In this document: piece after piece, positions 33,701-43,938 of the stretch | Layout of the letters: every line of letters starts with the position of its first letter | Numbering within the stretch: the stretch's first letter is position 1 | Translations under genes and position numbers: made by a program | Notes under the pieces: model-generated | The model's database searches: none | What the model saw: only the letters and a program-made list of their open reading frames with translations | Told to the model about the DNA's origin: nothing | Source: Osmia lignaria lignaria | Taxonomy: Eukaryota > Arthropoda > Insecta > Hymenoptera > Megachilidae | Length of the DNA: 64,000 nucleotides | NCBI RefSeq assembly: GCF_051020975.1 | Contig: NW_027478167.1 | Span: 14,053,001-14,117,000, forward strand | Direction of reading: 5' to 3'

Positions 33701-34880
33701 AAGTAGCGGGTGCATTTTTCAAACCGAACGGCATGCGCGCATATTCGTAGTGTCCATCCGGAGTCGAGAATGCCGTTTTCTCCTGGTCCTCCGGGGCCAT
33801 GCGTATCTGGTGAAATCCATTTGCCAAGTCGAAAACAGCGAAGTATTTTGCACCTCCTAACCGGTCGAAAATATCCGATATGCGGGGAATCGGGAAACGG
33901 TCGTCGATTGTTTTCGCGTTTAATTTACGGAAGTCTACGACCATTCTCCAACGCACATTTCCTTCCGAGTCCGGTTTTTTCGGAACGAGCCAGAGGGGCG
34001 AGTTGTACGGGGAGTTCGAGGGAACTATTACCCCTAAATCCTCTAAGTTCTGTATTTGTTTCGATATTTCCTTTTCCTGGTCGACGCTAAAGGGATACTG
34101 TCGTGTAAATACCGGAGTCTTGTAATCCACAGGGATATTGTGAACGATTGCCTTTGTATCTCCCAGAGGATCGCCGGGAATAAAAAATCTATCCGCGTAA
34201 CGTGCTACGATACTTTCGACCATGCGTCGCGGTTTATCTTCTAAATGATCTAATTTTAGTGCTTTATTAATGTTTTGGATTCTCTCGGTGTCGGTTAGTT
34301 GCGTGACGACATAGTCTCCTAGATCTTCGCCTTGAAATTCCAGCTGTTCGTCTGACAGCGGAGTCAGCGGCCTAGGTAGGTCAATAATGTCGGTCGCGTT
34401 GCGCGTTTCTTCACCCGATTCCCGAGAATTTTGTTGGGTCAGCTCTTCGACGGCGCGGTGCGCGTCTTCGTCGGTATCGTTTGTGTAATCGGCTGACGCA
34501 ACTCTTGTACGTTCCTGTTTACCGAGGAGAGCTCGTGGTGCTTCCTGGTCGCGTTGGCAAGAGGTCAGCGTTTCTTTTATCTCCCGTGAGTTCGAGAATC
34601 CGATTGGATGAATCGGTCGTTTGCTCGTTACTAGGGTTCTATGGTGAAAGGAAATTTCGCTTTCTTCTTGCAGGAGGTACGGGCTACCTAAGAGGCCTAT
34701 TATTCCGTCAGGGAAATCCGGGTTGTCGACGACGTAAAAGAGAGTTTGGCTTCCGTTTATTTTAATGCTTATAATGCCGGCAGCGATGATGTATCCTTGC
34801 AGTCCTTTTACGCTGACGCTCTCGCATTTAATGATCGGCGCGTCGGTCCGTAGCGCGTTTGACTTAATCAAGTTCAACAT
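30765..34880 (-). CDS. pol: Gypsy-type Pol polyprotein: protease, reverse transcriptase, RNase H, integrase
   Basis: The frame is open well upstream of the first Met at 34880. The protease active-site motif DTGS lies just before it (about 34880-34890), so translation must come from gag. The overlap with gag implies a -1 frameshift near 34919. RT shows FHQIRMAPEDQEKTAF and the catalytic YIDD near residue 417. RNase H starts at TTDASDIAVGAVL (about 560) and includes TDHRPLQWLF. The integrase zinc domain has the HYHESLIGGHKG His pair and CKSCQEQK (about 1013-1050), then DTVGPLP and LTDRGTSF (about 1147) as the D,D of DDE. No stop or frameshift was seen, so the polyprotein may be functional. Confidence 0.92.
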   Translation of the reverse strand: MLNLIKSNALRTDAPIIKCESVSVKGLQGYIIAAGIISIKINGSQTLFYVVDNPDFPDGIIGLLGSPYLLQEESEISFHHRTLVTSKRPIHPIGFSNSREIKETLTSCQRDQEAPRALLGKQERTRVASADYTNDTDEDAHRAVEELTQQNSRESGEETRNATDIIDLPRPLTPLSDEQLEFQGEDLGDYVVTQLTDTERIQNINKALKLDHLEDKPRRMVESIVARYADRFFIPGDPLGDTKAIVHNIPVDYKTPVFTRQYPFSVDQEKEISKQIQNLEDLGVIVPSNSPYNSPLWLVPKKPDSEGNVRWRMVVDFRKLNAKTIDDRFPIPRISDIFDRLGGAKYFAVFDLANGFHQIRMAPEDQEKTAFSTPDGHYEYARMPFGLKNAPATFQRLMQLVLKGLIGKILYVYIDDIVVYGRTLEEMETRLETLFQRLRDNNLTLQPDKAEFLKKEVTYLGHIISSEGIRPNPEKIRAVESFPTPTTRKTLKQFLGLVNYYRRFIPDLSQQAKPLTELTSPKKPFTWTEAHQKSFEALRQTLCKEPVLRYPNFDESFIITTDASDIAVGAVLSQGKIGEDPPIAYASLALTPAQQNYSTTEKECFAIIFAVKHFRTYIYGRKFTLVTDHRPLQWLFSVKDPVSRLARWRILLEDYNYEIIYKPGRVNANADALSRNPVPFALPIIPSDQITNTEEPIANRVRSRRAAQSRPNYEEPPSMILDETQSIGNIEPEKIEPNANSTMMDDNVTTEQEHEALATSTPKPRKRVSWGSPLSTQEPIQPSEDQAEPEQEPSSHDLSQTTTVEQPTRISWDLPSPAELLDIPQSTIRTPEFTREWKDIDNIYAPYPQVTIGPTQAKVIQCRIAISKAPLTEGPGNIAHFIPADKILTSPNCRTLKALSMLSETNLLTENLTEGRVIVTQAEERRIFSIVGAKYFFQTIEQHQMSYLLHALKLAAKIEGVDNLRIPTSGETMHKVDAQTLQQQLSETFHDEPITVTICTGEIQTPPEDHREDIIRHYHESLIGGHKGVTKTYRRIRNLFDWPRMHRDVEDYIRSCKSCQEQKLVRIKTREPMLITDTPARPFDKVALDTVGPLPFTPSGNRHILTLQCQLSKFCMAIPLPDIRAETVADAFSRYFIAMFGAPRAILTDRGTSFINQVLKGIAKTFNVEHVTTSGYRPQTNGSLERRHHVLIEYLKHFIENKHDWDILLPFATYSYNTSTHEATNFTPYEVVFGQLARDPFTPMTREELLTYPAYIQNLVQRLEEIRQIARKNLEQSKERSKLQYDRKIKEVEFSPNDQVYVLKEPRLSKFDPHYIGPFRICEITENNNAILTDEQGRKFAKHLNKLKLAHSRNLENKHDTTWKPPPFDPT

Positions 34881-34918
34881 CGAGCCGGTGTCTATAATAA
34901 ATTCTCCGTTGCCTTTGT

Positions 34919-36256
34919 TCAGTTCCTTTGAGCGGATCCGGATTCGCGGCGAAGGAGCCTGTAAGAGTCCTGGGGACTCGCTTGTGGCCGTTGGGGATCG
35001 CGGCGAGGCGTAAAAGCTGCGCCCGCTCGATTGTCCGCGGGTGAACGGGCGCGACTGAAGTTTAAATTTTCTCTGTCTGGAGTGTTATTGTGCGACGGCC
35101 TGTTATCTAGTCTTGGCGGAGGATCGCGCCCACGTTCAGGATAGCTATTTCCTGGCGGTCGGCGAGGTCCTTGGCGCCGATTTGGACCGCGTGAATAATT
35201 ATTTGAATAATTCGTTTGGCCTGAATATTGAGTTCCGTGTGCTTGATAGTGGTTATGATAGCGTGGGCCTTGAGGTGGCGCCCTTTGAGCGTGGCCACAC
35301 CCGCAGAACCAAGAAGGCTGCGGGGGCATGTATGGCGCGCAACCGTGTGGGCATCCGGCCCCGCACGGTGGAGCTGTGTACCGAGATTGACACGTATTTA
35401 CCGGAGGGGCCGCGGGCTGGACCGAATTCGTGTAGCAAGAACCGTATGGGTGGCTAGGATATTCCGGTTGCACCTGTTGTGGCGGTTCCCGCCACTCCGA
35501 CCAGGTGCGATTGTAGTCGTATGGTGAAGGAGGGGTTGCTGGCAAAGGGTTGACCGGTGGGTTAGTCGGAGGGGCTGATTTTTTCATTTTCGCGTCGTTT
35601 TTGTCTATCAAGAGTGCCTCGTCCATGATGTCGGTGAGTGTGGTTTTCCGGGCAGTCATTACGGCCTGCGATAGTTTTGATGGCAAGCCTCGGATGAAGG
35701 CTCGCCCCGCTAAGATGTCGAATTTTTCGGGGTCGAATTCGTCGCCCTTTTCGTCGCGACCGCTGGCGGATGCCTGATAAAGTAGCTTCGAGAAACGATG
35801 CGTATATTCTAGGACCGTTTCGTCGTCCCTCATCGGGAGGTTCCCGAGTTCTAAGCAGAGTTCCTTATAGGTCTTGTTAGGAGCGTATCTCTTTCGAAGC
35901 AACTTTAAGAGGTCGACGACGCTTGTGCAGTTCTGATGCTCTACATAAATTCTAACGTGTTGAACTAATTTATCCATAAGACCTTCGAGAAATCTGGTCT
36001 CTAGGCCGGACGGGACTCGTGACTTTACTTTATGAATTGCGGTCAGAAAATCTTCGAACGAAACCTTCTCAGGGTCGAAATCAGGGATTTTGTCTAAAAC
36101 GCGATCCACCCTTTTCTCCTCCCTTTCGGCGATGAACCATGAATCATAATGGGATGTCCCGGATTGTCCGAGGCTCCGTGTGTCTCTTACGGACGGCGAG
36201 GACGTAGGAGGCGGTGGTGGGTTGCGAGAGGGAATCGTGTCGTGAACGAGAGGCAT
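34919..36256 (-). CDS. gag: Gag polyprotein of the errantivirus-like element
   Basis: The 445-residue protein opens with a short Pro-rich segment. A capsid-like region follows (about 50-215, with DKIPDFDPEKVSFEDFLTAI and GNLPMRDDETVLEYTHRFSK), as in other gypsy-group Gag proteins. The C-terminal third is rich in Pro, Gln, Tyr, Cys and Arg (residues 250-445). It contains several Cys/His clusters but no canonical CCHC knuckle, as is usual in errantiviruses. The C-terminus overlaps the pol frame. The start codon follows the primer-binding site by about 150 bp. Confidence 0.82.
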   Translation of the reverse strand: MPLVHDTIPSRNPPPPPTSSPSVRDTRSLGQSGTSHYDSWFIAEREEKRVDRVLDKIPDFDPEKVSFEDFLTAIHKVKSRVPSGLETRFLEGLMDKLVQHVRIYVEHQNCTSVVDLLKLLRKRYAPNKTYKELCLELGNLPMRDDETVLEYTHRFSKLLYQASASGRDEKGDEFDPEKFDILAGRAFIRGLPSKLSQAVMTARKTTLTDIMDEALLIDKNDAKMKKSAPPTNPPVNPLPATPPSPYDYNRTWSEWREPPQQVQPEYPSHPYGSCYTNSVQPAAPPVNTCQSRYTAPPCGAGCPHGCAPYMPPQPSWFCGCGHAQRAPPQGPRYHNHYQAHGTQYSGQTNYSNNYSRGPNRRQGPRRPPGNSYPERGRDPPPRLDNRPSHNNTPDRENLNFSRARSPADNRAGAAFTPRRDPQRPQASPQDSYRLLRRESGSAQRN

Positions 36257-36403
36257 GGTGACGGTTATAAGGGGGCGAGCGTTAAAGTAGCAAGGGTGTG
36301 GTCAAGTTACGGCGCGTTAAGCCACGGAAATGAATGAATTTCGATATTTGTTTAAATTACGTGAATCCGTATGTTTAACGATATCCCACTTCTGACACCA
36401 AAT

Positions 36404-37197
36404 TGTTACGTCCCACCTTATAGGTGGTTATTCTACTATTACTATGTTCTGGGTTCTGCCGATCAAAACGCTAAAGCGTACCTTGACCTTCCTTGCAGGT
36501 AGTGTAGGAGTACAGGATGGAGTGTTCAATTATTAAAGATAGACATGTATGGGTCTTCAATAGATATCTATATATTCTGTCCCTGTTGTTACATACCCTT
36601 CGTCGACTTCGGGTGTTGTTCGTCGCTCGTTCGTTCTCGTATTCACTCGATGGTCATTCACACTGAGGGTCTCGGTTTTCGCTTGCTTCGCGGTTCGGAC
36701 GATACACTAGACTCGCGACGCGTGGCTACGACTCGACCTTGGAGATACAAGCGGTTGGTGGTGGTCCTGCACAGCACACGGGTGCACTCCTGGACTTGGT
36801 CCAATTATGGGTCTGTTATCTCAGACCACGGCGATACACTCGTGTTGAACCGTCGGCCGAGCACTTCGTCGATGATCTTCCTGGTTTCGAGTTTAGCCTT
36901 ACTCGCGGATCTACTGCGGGTCGCGAACGGACAGAACTTCGTCTCTGCTTTACGCTATCACGGAACTGCCCTACCTGCGTTGTGGCGATAACTTATACTC
37001 CCAAAAGGGGAGTAGGTCACGCTCTTTGCTTGCGAAAACCTGCAAGCAAAGGGTTTTCGCCATCGCATTCCGCGAGTTCCCCGATTTCGTATCGCGGGCG
37101 TCGCTAAGCGAAAAAACGCTGATGTTACGCGGATTCCAAAGCGAGACCTCCTTGAAATGGCGAAAGACGAAAATGGGTTATAACTAGGGACGTAACA
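36404..37197 (-). repeat. 5' LTR of the errantivirus-like element
   Basis: This is the upstream LTR for the minus-strand element and carries the promoter in functional copies. Length and sequence appear identical to 26943-27736. The primer-binding site abuts it at 36387-36403. Confidence 0.9.
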
Positions 37198-37624
37198 CAT
37201 GCACTCGATCGAGCGGCCGGTGGTGCGAAGCTACCATCCATGGGATTATGCCTGAACGCCTCTAAGGCCGTATCCTTTCTAGACAAAGGTGGCAACGATA
37301 TTTCTAGGAGTTTCGTGTGGGTCGAAAGGCTCAAAACAATGTGACACTACCAGATGGCCGGCCCTCGTGACCGGTCATCGCACGGACCCTAGTTTGCCGT
37401 ACGGGCGTCATCGGATTCGTCGTCGCGATCTCGCCGAACGACGGCCGCGGCGCACTAACGGTCGATCATGGGTACTCCAATTTCGACGTCGAGAGTCGGA
37501 ATCGTCTGTAGACGACTTAGGTACCTGGCGGGGTGTTGTACTCGGTAGAGCAGTTACCACGCTGCGATCTGTTGAGACTCAGCCCTATGCTTGGGGATTC
37601 GTCTTGTCGGTTAGACGAGGCCCC
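37198..37624 (+). rRNA. 28S rRNA, 3' end, second segment
   Basis: The sequence resumes CATGCACTCGATCGAGCGGCC and continues through CATGGGATTATGCCTGAACG to the terminal CTATGCTTGGGGATTCGTC and gttagacgaggcccc. The exact 3' end is approximate. CATG is the duplicated target. With 26107-26942 this accounts for the whole part of 28S downstream of the R2 site. Confidence 0.9.
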
Positions 37625-37843
37625 AGAGAGCAAGAGAGAGTAAAATGCGTGCCGAGAGGAACGAGTGCGTATACGGAATACTGGAGGCGAACAGATTTTG
37701 GAAAGAAAGAAATATAGAAATAATAGAGATGTATTTATAAATCATATATACGAATCTCGAAAAAAATTGTGAAATTGGTGAGGGTTGGATGTCATATTTC
37801 CGGCTTTTTGGCATTGATCATTTTTTTTTAAAAGTACGAATAA
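37625..37843. other. Sequence immediately 3' of 28S, possible rDNA spacer
   Basis: No gene is present. Its position suggests the 3' external or intergenic spacer if the rDNA unit is intact on this side. Confidence 0.4.
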
Positions 37844-37999
37844 AGAAGCAATACGCGGCTGGAACTTTGAAAAATTTCTGGGCAAAGCAATACGCCGCTG
37901 GAACTTTGAAGAATTTCGGGTCAAAGCAATACGCGGCTGGAATTTTGAAAAATTTCGGGTCAAAGCAATACGCCGCTGGGACTTGGAAATAATTCTTGG
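37844..37999 (+). repeat. 39-bp tandem repeat, four copies
   Basis: Units start at about 37844, 37883, 37922 and 37961 (caaagcaatacgccgctgga). They are nearly identical. Subrepeats downstream of 28S are common in insect rDNA spacers, so an intergenic-spacer origin is plausible. Confidence 0.9.
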
Positions 38000-38759
38000 C
38001 GAAAAGAACACAATCACGTGGAATACTAATATACAACCTAACCTTACCAGCGTGCGTAAATAAAACACGAATACAAGATTACTGCAATGAAATTATGTGA
38101 AATGCAAAAACATGTATTTTAATATTTTCGTCTCATCGGTTCTGTACGGTTACTACATCTCCAAAAATATGAATAAAACCCATGATCTACATTGATCGTG
38201 ATGAAAATGTTTTTTTTTTGGGAGACGTGTACGTTTCTTTTCATAAATGACACTATCTTATTGCGAAAGTCGAAATCGCACGCTCTCACAGCGATTTGCA
38301 CCAGCATAATACGCCACAATACTGGCACTAGAGCATTGGAGCATTTGGGAATCCGGATATACATTTTTTTCATGCAAATCAAAATACTAGTCGCAGCGCC
38401 GACGCCAAGTTCCCTAGGTTGTAAAGTTTGAATTTGGTAAGCGCAACAATCATTGGCCTTTAGGAATTGGTCCTTCCCGATATCACAGCCCTTATAGGCA
38501 AGAGGAACTTGATCCATCCATCGTATCACAACTTTGATTGGCGAGAGGAACTTGGTCCATCTTTCATATCATTGAAGTGGATGGGCCGGGGAACTTGGTC
38601 AACATTTACACGAAGTGTTTTGGTTTGGATATCCTGTTATTTTTGTAAGGAATGGCTAGATATTCGGATTCATAGGCGATACAAGCCATGTTTAATAGTT
38701 ATAAGCCTGTTAGGCGCCAAAGAATGGATGGGTGTGAAAACTACACTATTTACCCCATT
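38000..38759. other. Non-coding, no gene recognised; short ggaacttggtccatc repeats
   Basis: Short imperfect repeats of gaggaacttggtccatc occur near 38505-38610. No coding motif is seen. Confidence 0.4.
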
Positions 38760-38775
38760 CATCATCCTCGAGGCA

Positions 38776-38907
38776 GTGCCTCAGTGATAAGCAATAAGTA
38801 ATAAGTAATAAGTAATAAGTAATAAGTAATAAGTAATAAGTAATAACTAAAAAATAATAAATGATAAATGATAAATGATAAATTATAAATAATAAATAAT
38901 AAATAAT
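38776..38907 (+). repeat. 7-bp microsatellite (AATAAGT / GATAAAT / AATAAAT), left part
   Basis: Successive blocks of variant 7-bp units. The array stops at 38907, where TGTCACGTCC begins, and resumes at 42295. The intervening DNA was therefore probably inserted into a single array. Confidence 0.85.
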
Positions 38908-39406
38908 TGTCACGTCCGGAAAATTTTGCAAATTTCTCCACCTCACCTTCCCTTATTAAGTCTTCGGTTTATAGGGGTCTCCTCATGTAAGGAGCGTGAG
39001 GGGGATAAATCACTTCTACATTATTTCAATTTTCTCCTCGACTCTGTGCTTTCCTATTAAGCCTTCGGGTTGTGAGGGTCTTCATCATGTGAGAAATGCA
39101 CAGGGAAGAGTTTGAGCTTATAATTATTTTATTTTTGTCTTTCCTTTTCCTTTAATTTCTCTTTCATTTCTGTATTCTTTTCTTTAGTTTATTACCCCTC
39201 CTTGAAGTTATCGTCGTGCTCAATTGCGTAGTAACAGAATTCGGGATAGAAAAACTCGGTTTCGACCGAGGAGAGGTATCGTAAACAGCGTTCGCTGCGC
39301 AGTTAGCCAGTGCTTCGCATTATAGCGGTCTCCTCAGGTTAACTGCGCAAAAGCGTAAAGATCAATTTATCTTTTAGATTTTTAATCGATACTCTCCTCT
39401 TTTTCA
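38908..39406 (+). mobile_element. LTR with structured hairpins, plus orientation
   Basis: It starts TGTCACGTCCGGAAAATTTTG and ends near CTCTTTTTCA. Start sequence and hairpin order match the minus-strand solo LTR at 23058-23646. Hairpins are at 38941-38991, 39044-39103 and 39295-39350; the third hairpin of the other copy is missing. The following taggcgccagtcggtccc resembles a primer-binding site, so this may be a 5' LTR. Confidence 0.6.
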
Positions 39407-41340
39407 CGCGTAGGCGCCAGTCGGTCCCAAACCCGGATCATATGTGCAAATTGAGTGTTGGAATGAAAGTATGAAATAGCATGAAATTCAAAGATTCGAA
39501 TGAGTGCAAAGGGCAAGGATAGAGAACCCTCACCAGCGAACGTTAGCAACATGCGAGAACTGTTTAGAGATAAAGGGTCACACAGGGTAATAAAAGTCAT
39601 TGTATCGAATTCCAAGAATTACCTGAAACTAAGACCCAACGGTACGATTTTGAACAGGAAGAACGTTCTCGAACACAGTTCGCTGGGCATACAGGAATGA
39701 ATATTCGAATATCGAACAATTGAATACTACTGAAATTATCTGTTAAATCGTCGTATGCTATTAGGATTTTTAACGAACAACATGGGCTACCACCGCAATT
39801 CGTATTGTTGATCGATTTCTTTGCGAACAAAATGATTATGGACAAGCCAATTGTTAATTAGGGAACCTCGTGATAGCCGGTCCATTATTCATACATAATA
39901 GTACAACAGATATAGTTCATGTCTGTAATTACCCGCATATTTATTGTTCCACCATTCTGATTTAAACTATTACTTGATAATCACATATTTTATATCTAAT
40001 ATTGGAATTATCGATGAGAATAGAACATTCCAGAAATTCTACGGCGTAGAAACATCGAAAAGCCGTTAGACAGAGATGGAACACCAGAAAGAGAGAGAGA
40101 AAATGATCTAGAGGATTTCGTCTGGCACCCGCCCTTAACCAATAGCGACGCACGCGACGCTACCGTCACACGCTATGATTTGTTGAGATGTCCCCACGCA
40201 GGACATCGTTTTCGCGACGGGCCCTTCCGGCTAGGATCGCGATCGATTCTGATCACTCTTCGTCGAACAATCGAGTAAGTCGTGACGGAAGCCCGTGTGT
40301 CTAGACATAGAGTTGTCGATTGTACTTCGTGTAATTTAGCTGCGCGGCAAGTCCTACGTATTAGGCAGAGTGTCGCGAGGGTGAAATTCCAGATACGCGG
40401 CAAAGACTCAGAGACGCGCACGTTAAACTCATTTCATACTATTAAAATTCTATCTTTTCTGTTTCTTTTAATCCGTTGATCGCGTATTTTCGTATTAAAT
40501 TCACTCGCGTTTATTATTCTATATTTTTCAAAAATTGTAATTGTCTTGTGATACGTCTTGTTTAATTTCTTTATTTGTGTTTGCGAATTTATAGCTGGCT
40601 TTTGCCGCACTATTATGCCGCTAGTGAATCGGGTTTTAAATAAATGCGCTTCACTTTGTCTAGGAGATTGTTTATTTAATACAAGAGCCGCTTACCGCGG
40701 AGGTTGGTGATTACAAGTCACTGTTCGCACAACTCGTTTAAACTTTGAAAGATACTGTACTCGCTCGCCAAGGATTGTTACTCTAATTGTTCTAATCGCC
40801 TTTGTTGTTCCGGCTCTTTTATAGATTCCGGCAGGCACACGGATTTGTTTCACGGAGCTCCCGAGCGCCAATTAGGGGGCTCCGTGACCTTTTTATTGCC
40901 TTATTTGGTAATATGTTTCGCGACTTGTCTATGTGTGAGTGCCTGACACTCTTCCGTGCCGGGCCGGAGAGTGGGACGCGGAGGCCGGGGTCAGGCCCTT
41001 TTTTCGTCTCCGCGTTCGACAGTTTTTTGCGATTCTTTTCTTTTTGTCCGGTTTAGTGCGAGATTGCTCTAGAACGGCTTTTATTTTCTGCGATTGTTAG
41101 AATGTATTTTCCTTTTATTACAATAAATGTTTAATTTAATTATTAATAATTTGTTGGCGATGCTTTCTTTCACAAACAATTTGCAATAAACGACAACCGG
41201 GTGCGCGACAAGTGCTTGTGCGACATCCACCTCTCATCTTTCTTGGTGTTCCAGATCTTACAGCGATTATTCAACGACTACATAGCGAACCACAAGCGAT
41301 TTCTGTCGTACATTATATTCTACAGTCTCACGGTAAGCCT
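39407..41340 (+). mobile_element. Probable internal region of a decayed LTR element
   Basis: The region begins with a PBS-like ggcgccagtcgg. A 66-codon frame at 39500-39700 starts MSAKGKDREPSPANVSNM and may be a Gag remnant, though I recognise no domain. The rest has no supportable gene. GC-rich ctccgcg-type blocks lie near 40850-41000. Confidence 0.35.
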
Positions 41341-42294
41341 GTTCTGTACTAATTTGTTGAGCACGGCATTATTATTGAATCTCGACAAGGCAAAACGGGC
41401 GATCTATTAAGCCTACGGGTTGTAAGGGTCTCTTCATTTTAGATCGTCTCGTTTCCCACATTCAGGTACCGATTATAATTTATTCGCTATATTAATATTT
41501 CGAATTTTGAACCATCGCGATTTTTTCCGTGTGACGATTGTTTCGACTACGACACTTTATCAGGGACGACCTGTAAAGCCCTTTCGGGGGGTGTAAGAGC
41601 CTCTTCATTCAGGTCGTTAACTTGCGGATAGAAACCGCCAAAAACCTATTTTCCTATTAAATTTGGTCGAGGCAGTCGTCTTACATTAAAAATTACATTT
41701 TCAAATCCGTTTATAATTATATTAGAAAGTGTCATTGTAAACCAAAGGTTAAATATCCTTTCCGTTTTCAGTCACATTTATATTAAACAATAGGTTAAGC
41801 ATCTTTACCCTTGTAAATCAGTATTGTTTTAATTGAATCCATCTGATAGTAATCATCAGTATTTGAACAGAATTTATTCAGTATTCAACAATAGTCATTT
41901 GGAATTCAGTTTTCTGTTAGCTTCAATAGTTATTTTGAATTAAATTTACTTTCTTTTGCACACTATACAGTATTAACATCTCTTTCGATTTCCATTTGGT
42001 ATCATTTCCTGTATCATTCTATATTTCAAATCCACGCACCCCAATACAAAGTTTCAAGGAGGGACCCGTATGGGATCCAGAACACTGATGCGGGAATAAA
42101 TACTATCTAAATTTCCGTCCTTTAATTTGTTCTGACCGTAGAGGACATTTCTGCGTCATACGCGGTCAGGACTAGTTGCAGCGATACCTTTCTCATTGCC
42201 CAGGAATAAGAAGAATCAAATTCAATATCTTTAATATCTATCTTCCTTTTATTCTTTTCCTTCTTTTACGTTGCGTGCTCGCCGCGCAACGTAA
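41341..42294 (+). mobile_element. Plus-strand copy of the 19785-21420 LTR-type family, with two hairpins
   Basis: Hairpins lie at 41400-41446 and 41565-41618, with the same spacing and flanks as 20614-20421 on the other strand. It ends ...GCGCAACGTAACA at 42294, followed by TAAT. TAAT also precedes 38908, which is compatible with a 4-bp target duplication, but the microsatellite makes this weak evidence. Confidence 0.5.
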
Positions 42295-42480
42295 CATAAT
42301 AAATAATAAATAATAAATAATAAATAATAAATAATAAATAATAAATAATAAATAATAAATAATAAATAATAAATAATAAATAATAAATAATAAATAATAA
42401 ATAATAAATAATAAATAATAAATAATAAATAATAAATAATAAATAATAAATAATAAATAATAAATAATAATAATAATAAT
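42295..42480 (+). repeat. (TAATAAA)n microsatellite, right part
   Basis: About 24 nearly perfect 7-bp units, ending in a short AAT run before TGTGACCCG. Long open frames across it are artefacts. Confidence 0.95.
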
Positions 42481-43938
42481 TGTGACCCGAATAGAGGGCC
42501 GCAAGGGCGATGGTTGCGAACGGACGTGTGTCGTGCTAAGTGGAGTGAGCAAAGAGTGAAAAAAAGGGGAAAGCAGATCAGAGAAGAGTAAGGATATCAG
42601 ATATAGCGAGTGGAATAGGGAGAGAAAGGGTTGCAGTATAGATTAAAGTGAAAACAGTGAGTGCAAGAAGAAGACTGGCTTGAAAGCGGGCCAACAGGAG
42701 TGAGGTTAGGAGAAGATAGAGGATAAGAAAGCGCGGCAACTCGTGAAAGGGGAGAGGAGGAAGAGACATCTAGGGGACAAGGGAATAAACCGGGAGCGAA
42801 GGAATGTGGGGATAAGGAAGAGACGGAAGCAAAGGGAGGCAGCTGGCAACAAAAGAAGGAAGAAACGAAAGAGAAGAGGAAAACAGTGGAAGGAAGAGAA
42901 GAGACCGGAAAAGCAGATAAAGGGGTAAGGCGAGGCAGGCCGACCTACGTGGAGGTGCTAAAGAGGGAAAAGAGCCTGAGCGTGGGAAACATGTCCAGCA
43001 TAGAGGATATCTGGAAAAGGAAGAGGGAGACAGAAGTAGGGGAGGAGGAGGAGGAGGGAAAAGGGGGCGGGGGGGAAGCCATCAAACGGAAGGATTCAGA
43101 GGAAGCAACCTAATAGAGAGGTCGCCGGATAAGAAAAAGGAGAAAGTGGAAGAAGAAGGAGGAATCGGTGAACTAAAGGAGATGATAAAAAAGTTAGGAG
43201 AAGGTCAAAAAGGGCTGGGAGAAAGGATAGAAGCAAGCACAAGGGCATTGGGAAAAGATATGAGGGAGGAGATAAACGGAATAAAAGGGGAAATAGGAAA
43301 GTTGAAAGAGGAAATGAAGAGGAGGGAGGATAAATGGCTGGAGCAAAAGAAAGCCATGGAAAGGAAAATGGAAACGCTAAGGAAGAAAATGGAGGAGCTT
43401 GAGAGGGGGGAAAGGCAAAAAGACAATACCAAATGGAGAATGATAGAAGAGAGAATGCAAACCCTGGAGAGGGGGGCAGCAGAGAAGTCAAAGGAGGAGA
43501 CCGGAAACGAGGCGGTAAAAGTAAAACTAAGAGAACTAGAGATGAAATGGAAATGGAAAGAAAAACATAATAGTCAAGGGGATAAAAGTGAAGAGAGAAG
43601 AGATGAAGAAGAAAGCAGAAGAGCTTTTGAAAGAGCTCGGAGTACAGGACGCGATAGAGGAGACGAAACCAGTAGGGTACACGGTTGGGGGGAAGGAAGT
43701 AAGCATGGTTCAGGTGAGACTGAGGACAATGGAGCATAAGAGAACCGTGATGGAGAAGAAGAAGGTCTTGAAAGGCAGAGACGAGAAAATAGAGGAGGAC
43801 CTAACATGGAGGGAGAGGAGGATACAGTGGAAAGAGAAAAAGGGAAAGAGAGAAAAGAGAGGAAAGAGAAAAAGGAAAATATGTTTGGGTGGACCATGGA
43901 AGAATCAGAATCGAAGGCAAGTGGGACGAGGAAAGTGA
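42481..43938 (+). pseudogene. LINE ORF1 (coiled coil plus RRM-like domain), frameshifted
   Basis: A purine-rich, Lys/Glu-rich region forms ORF1 of the downstream LINE. An N-terminal segment at about 42930-43113 contains RPTYVEVLKREKSLSVGN. A long heptad-rich coiled coil is encoded at 43146-43560. In a further frame (43588-43938), an RRM/C-terminal ORF1-like region has KAEELLKELGVQDAIEE and LTWRERRIQWKEKK. At least two frameshifts are needed. ORF1 proteins bind element RNA in the ribonucleoprotein. Family placement within APE-type LINEs is uncertain. Confidence 0.65.

Larger units (their letters stand above)
26943..37197 (-). mobile_element. Full-length errantivirus-like (gypsy with env) retroelement inserted in 28S, TSD CATG
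   Basis: The two 794-bp LTRs (26943-27736 and 36404-37197) have the same length and appear identical wherever compared. CATG duplicates flank the element (26939-26942 and 37198-37201) and rejoin 28S perfectly. On the minus strand the order is LTR, primer-binding site TGGTGTCAGAAGTGGGA just after the LTR at 36403, gag, pol, env, purine tract GTGGGGGG, LTR. All three ORFs are open. Together these indicate a very recent insertion. Such elements are endogenous retroviruses of insects. Confidence 0.9.

Noticed and set aside
38908..42294. A single complete LTR element spanning the split microsatellite
   Set aside because: The left LTR start and the right terminal sequence belong to different LTR-type families, and TAAT duplication inside a TAATAAA array is not strong evidence. 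Kept as separate fragments.
42238..42552. 104-codon frame across the TAATAAA array
   Set aside because: Pure translation of a microsatellite.
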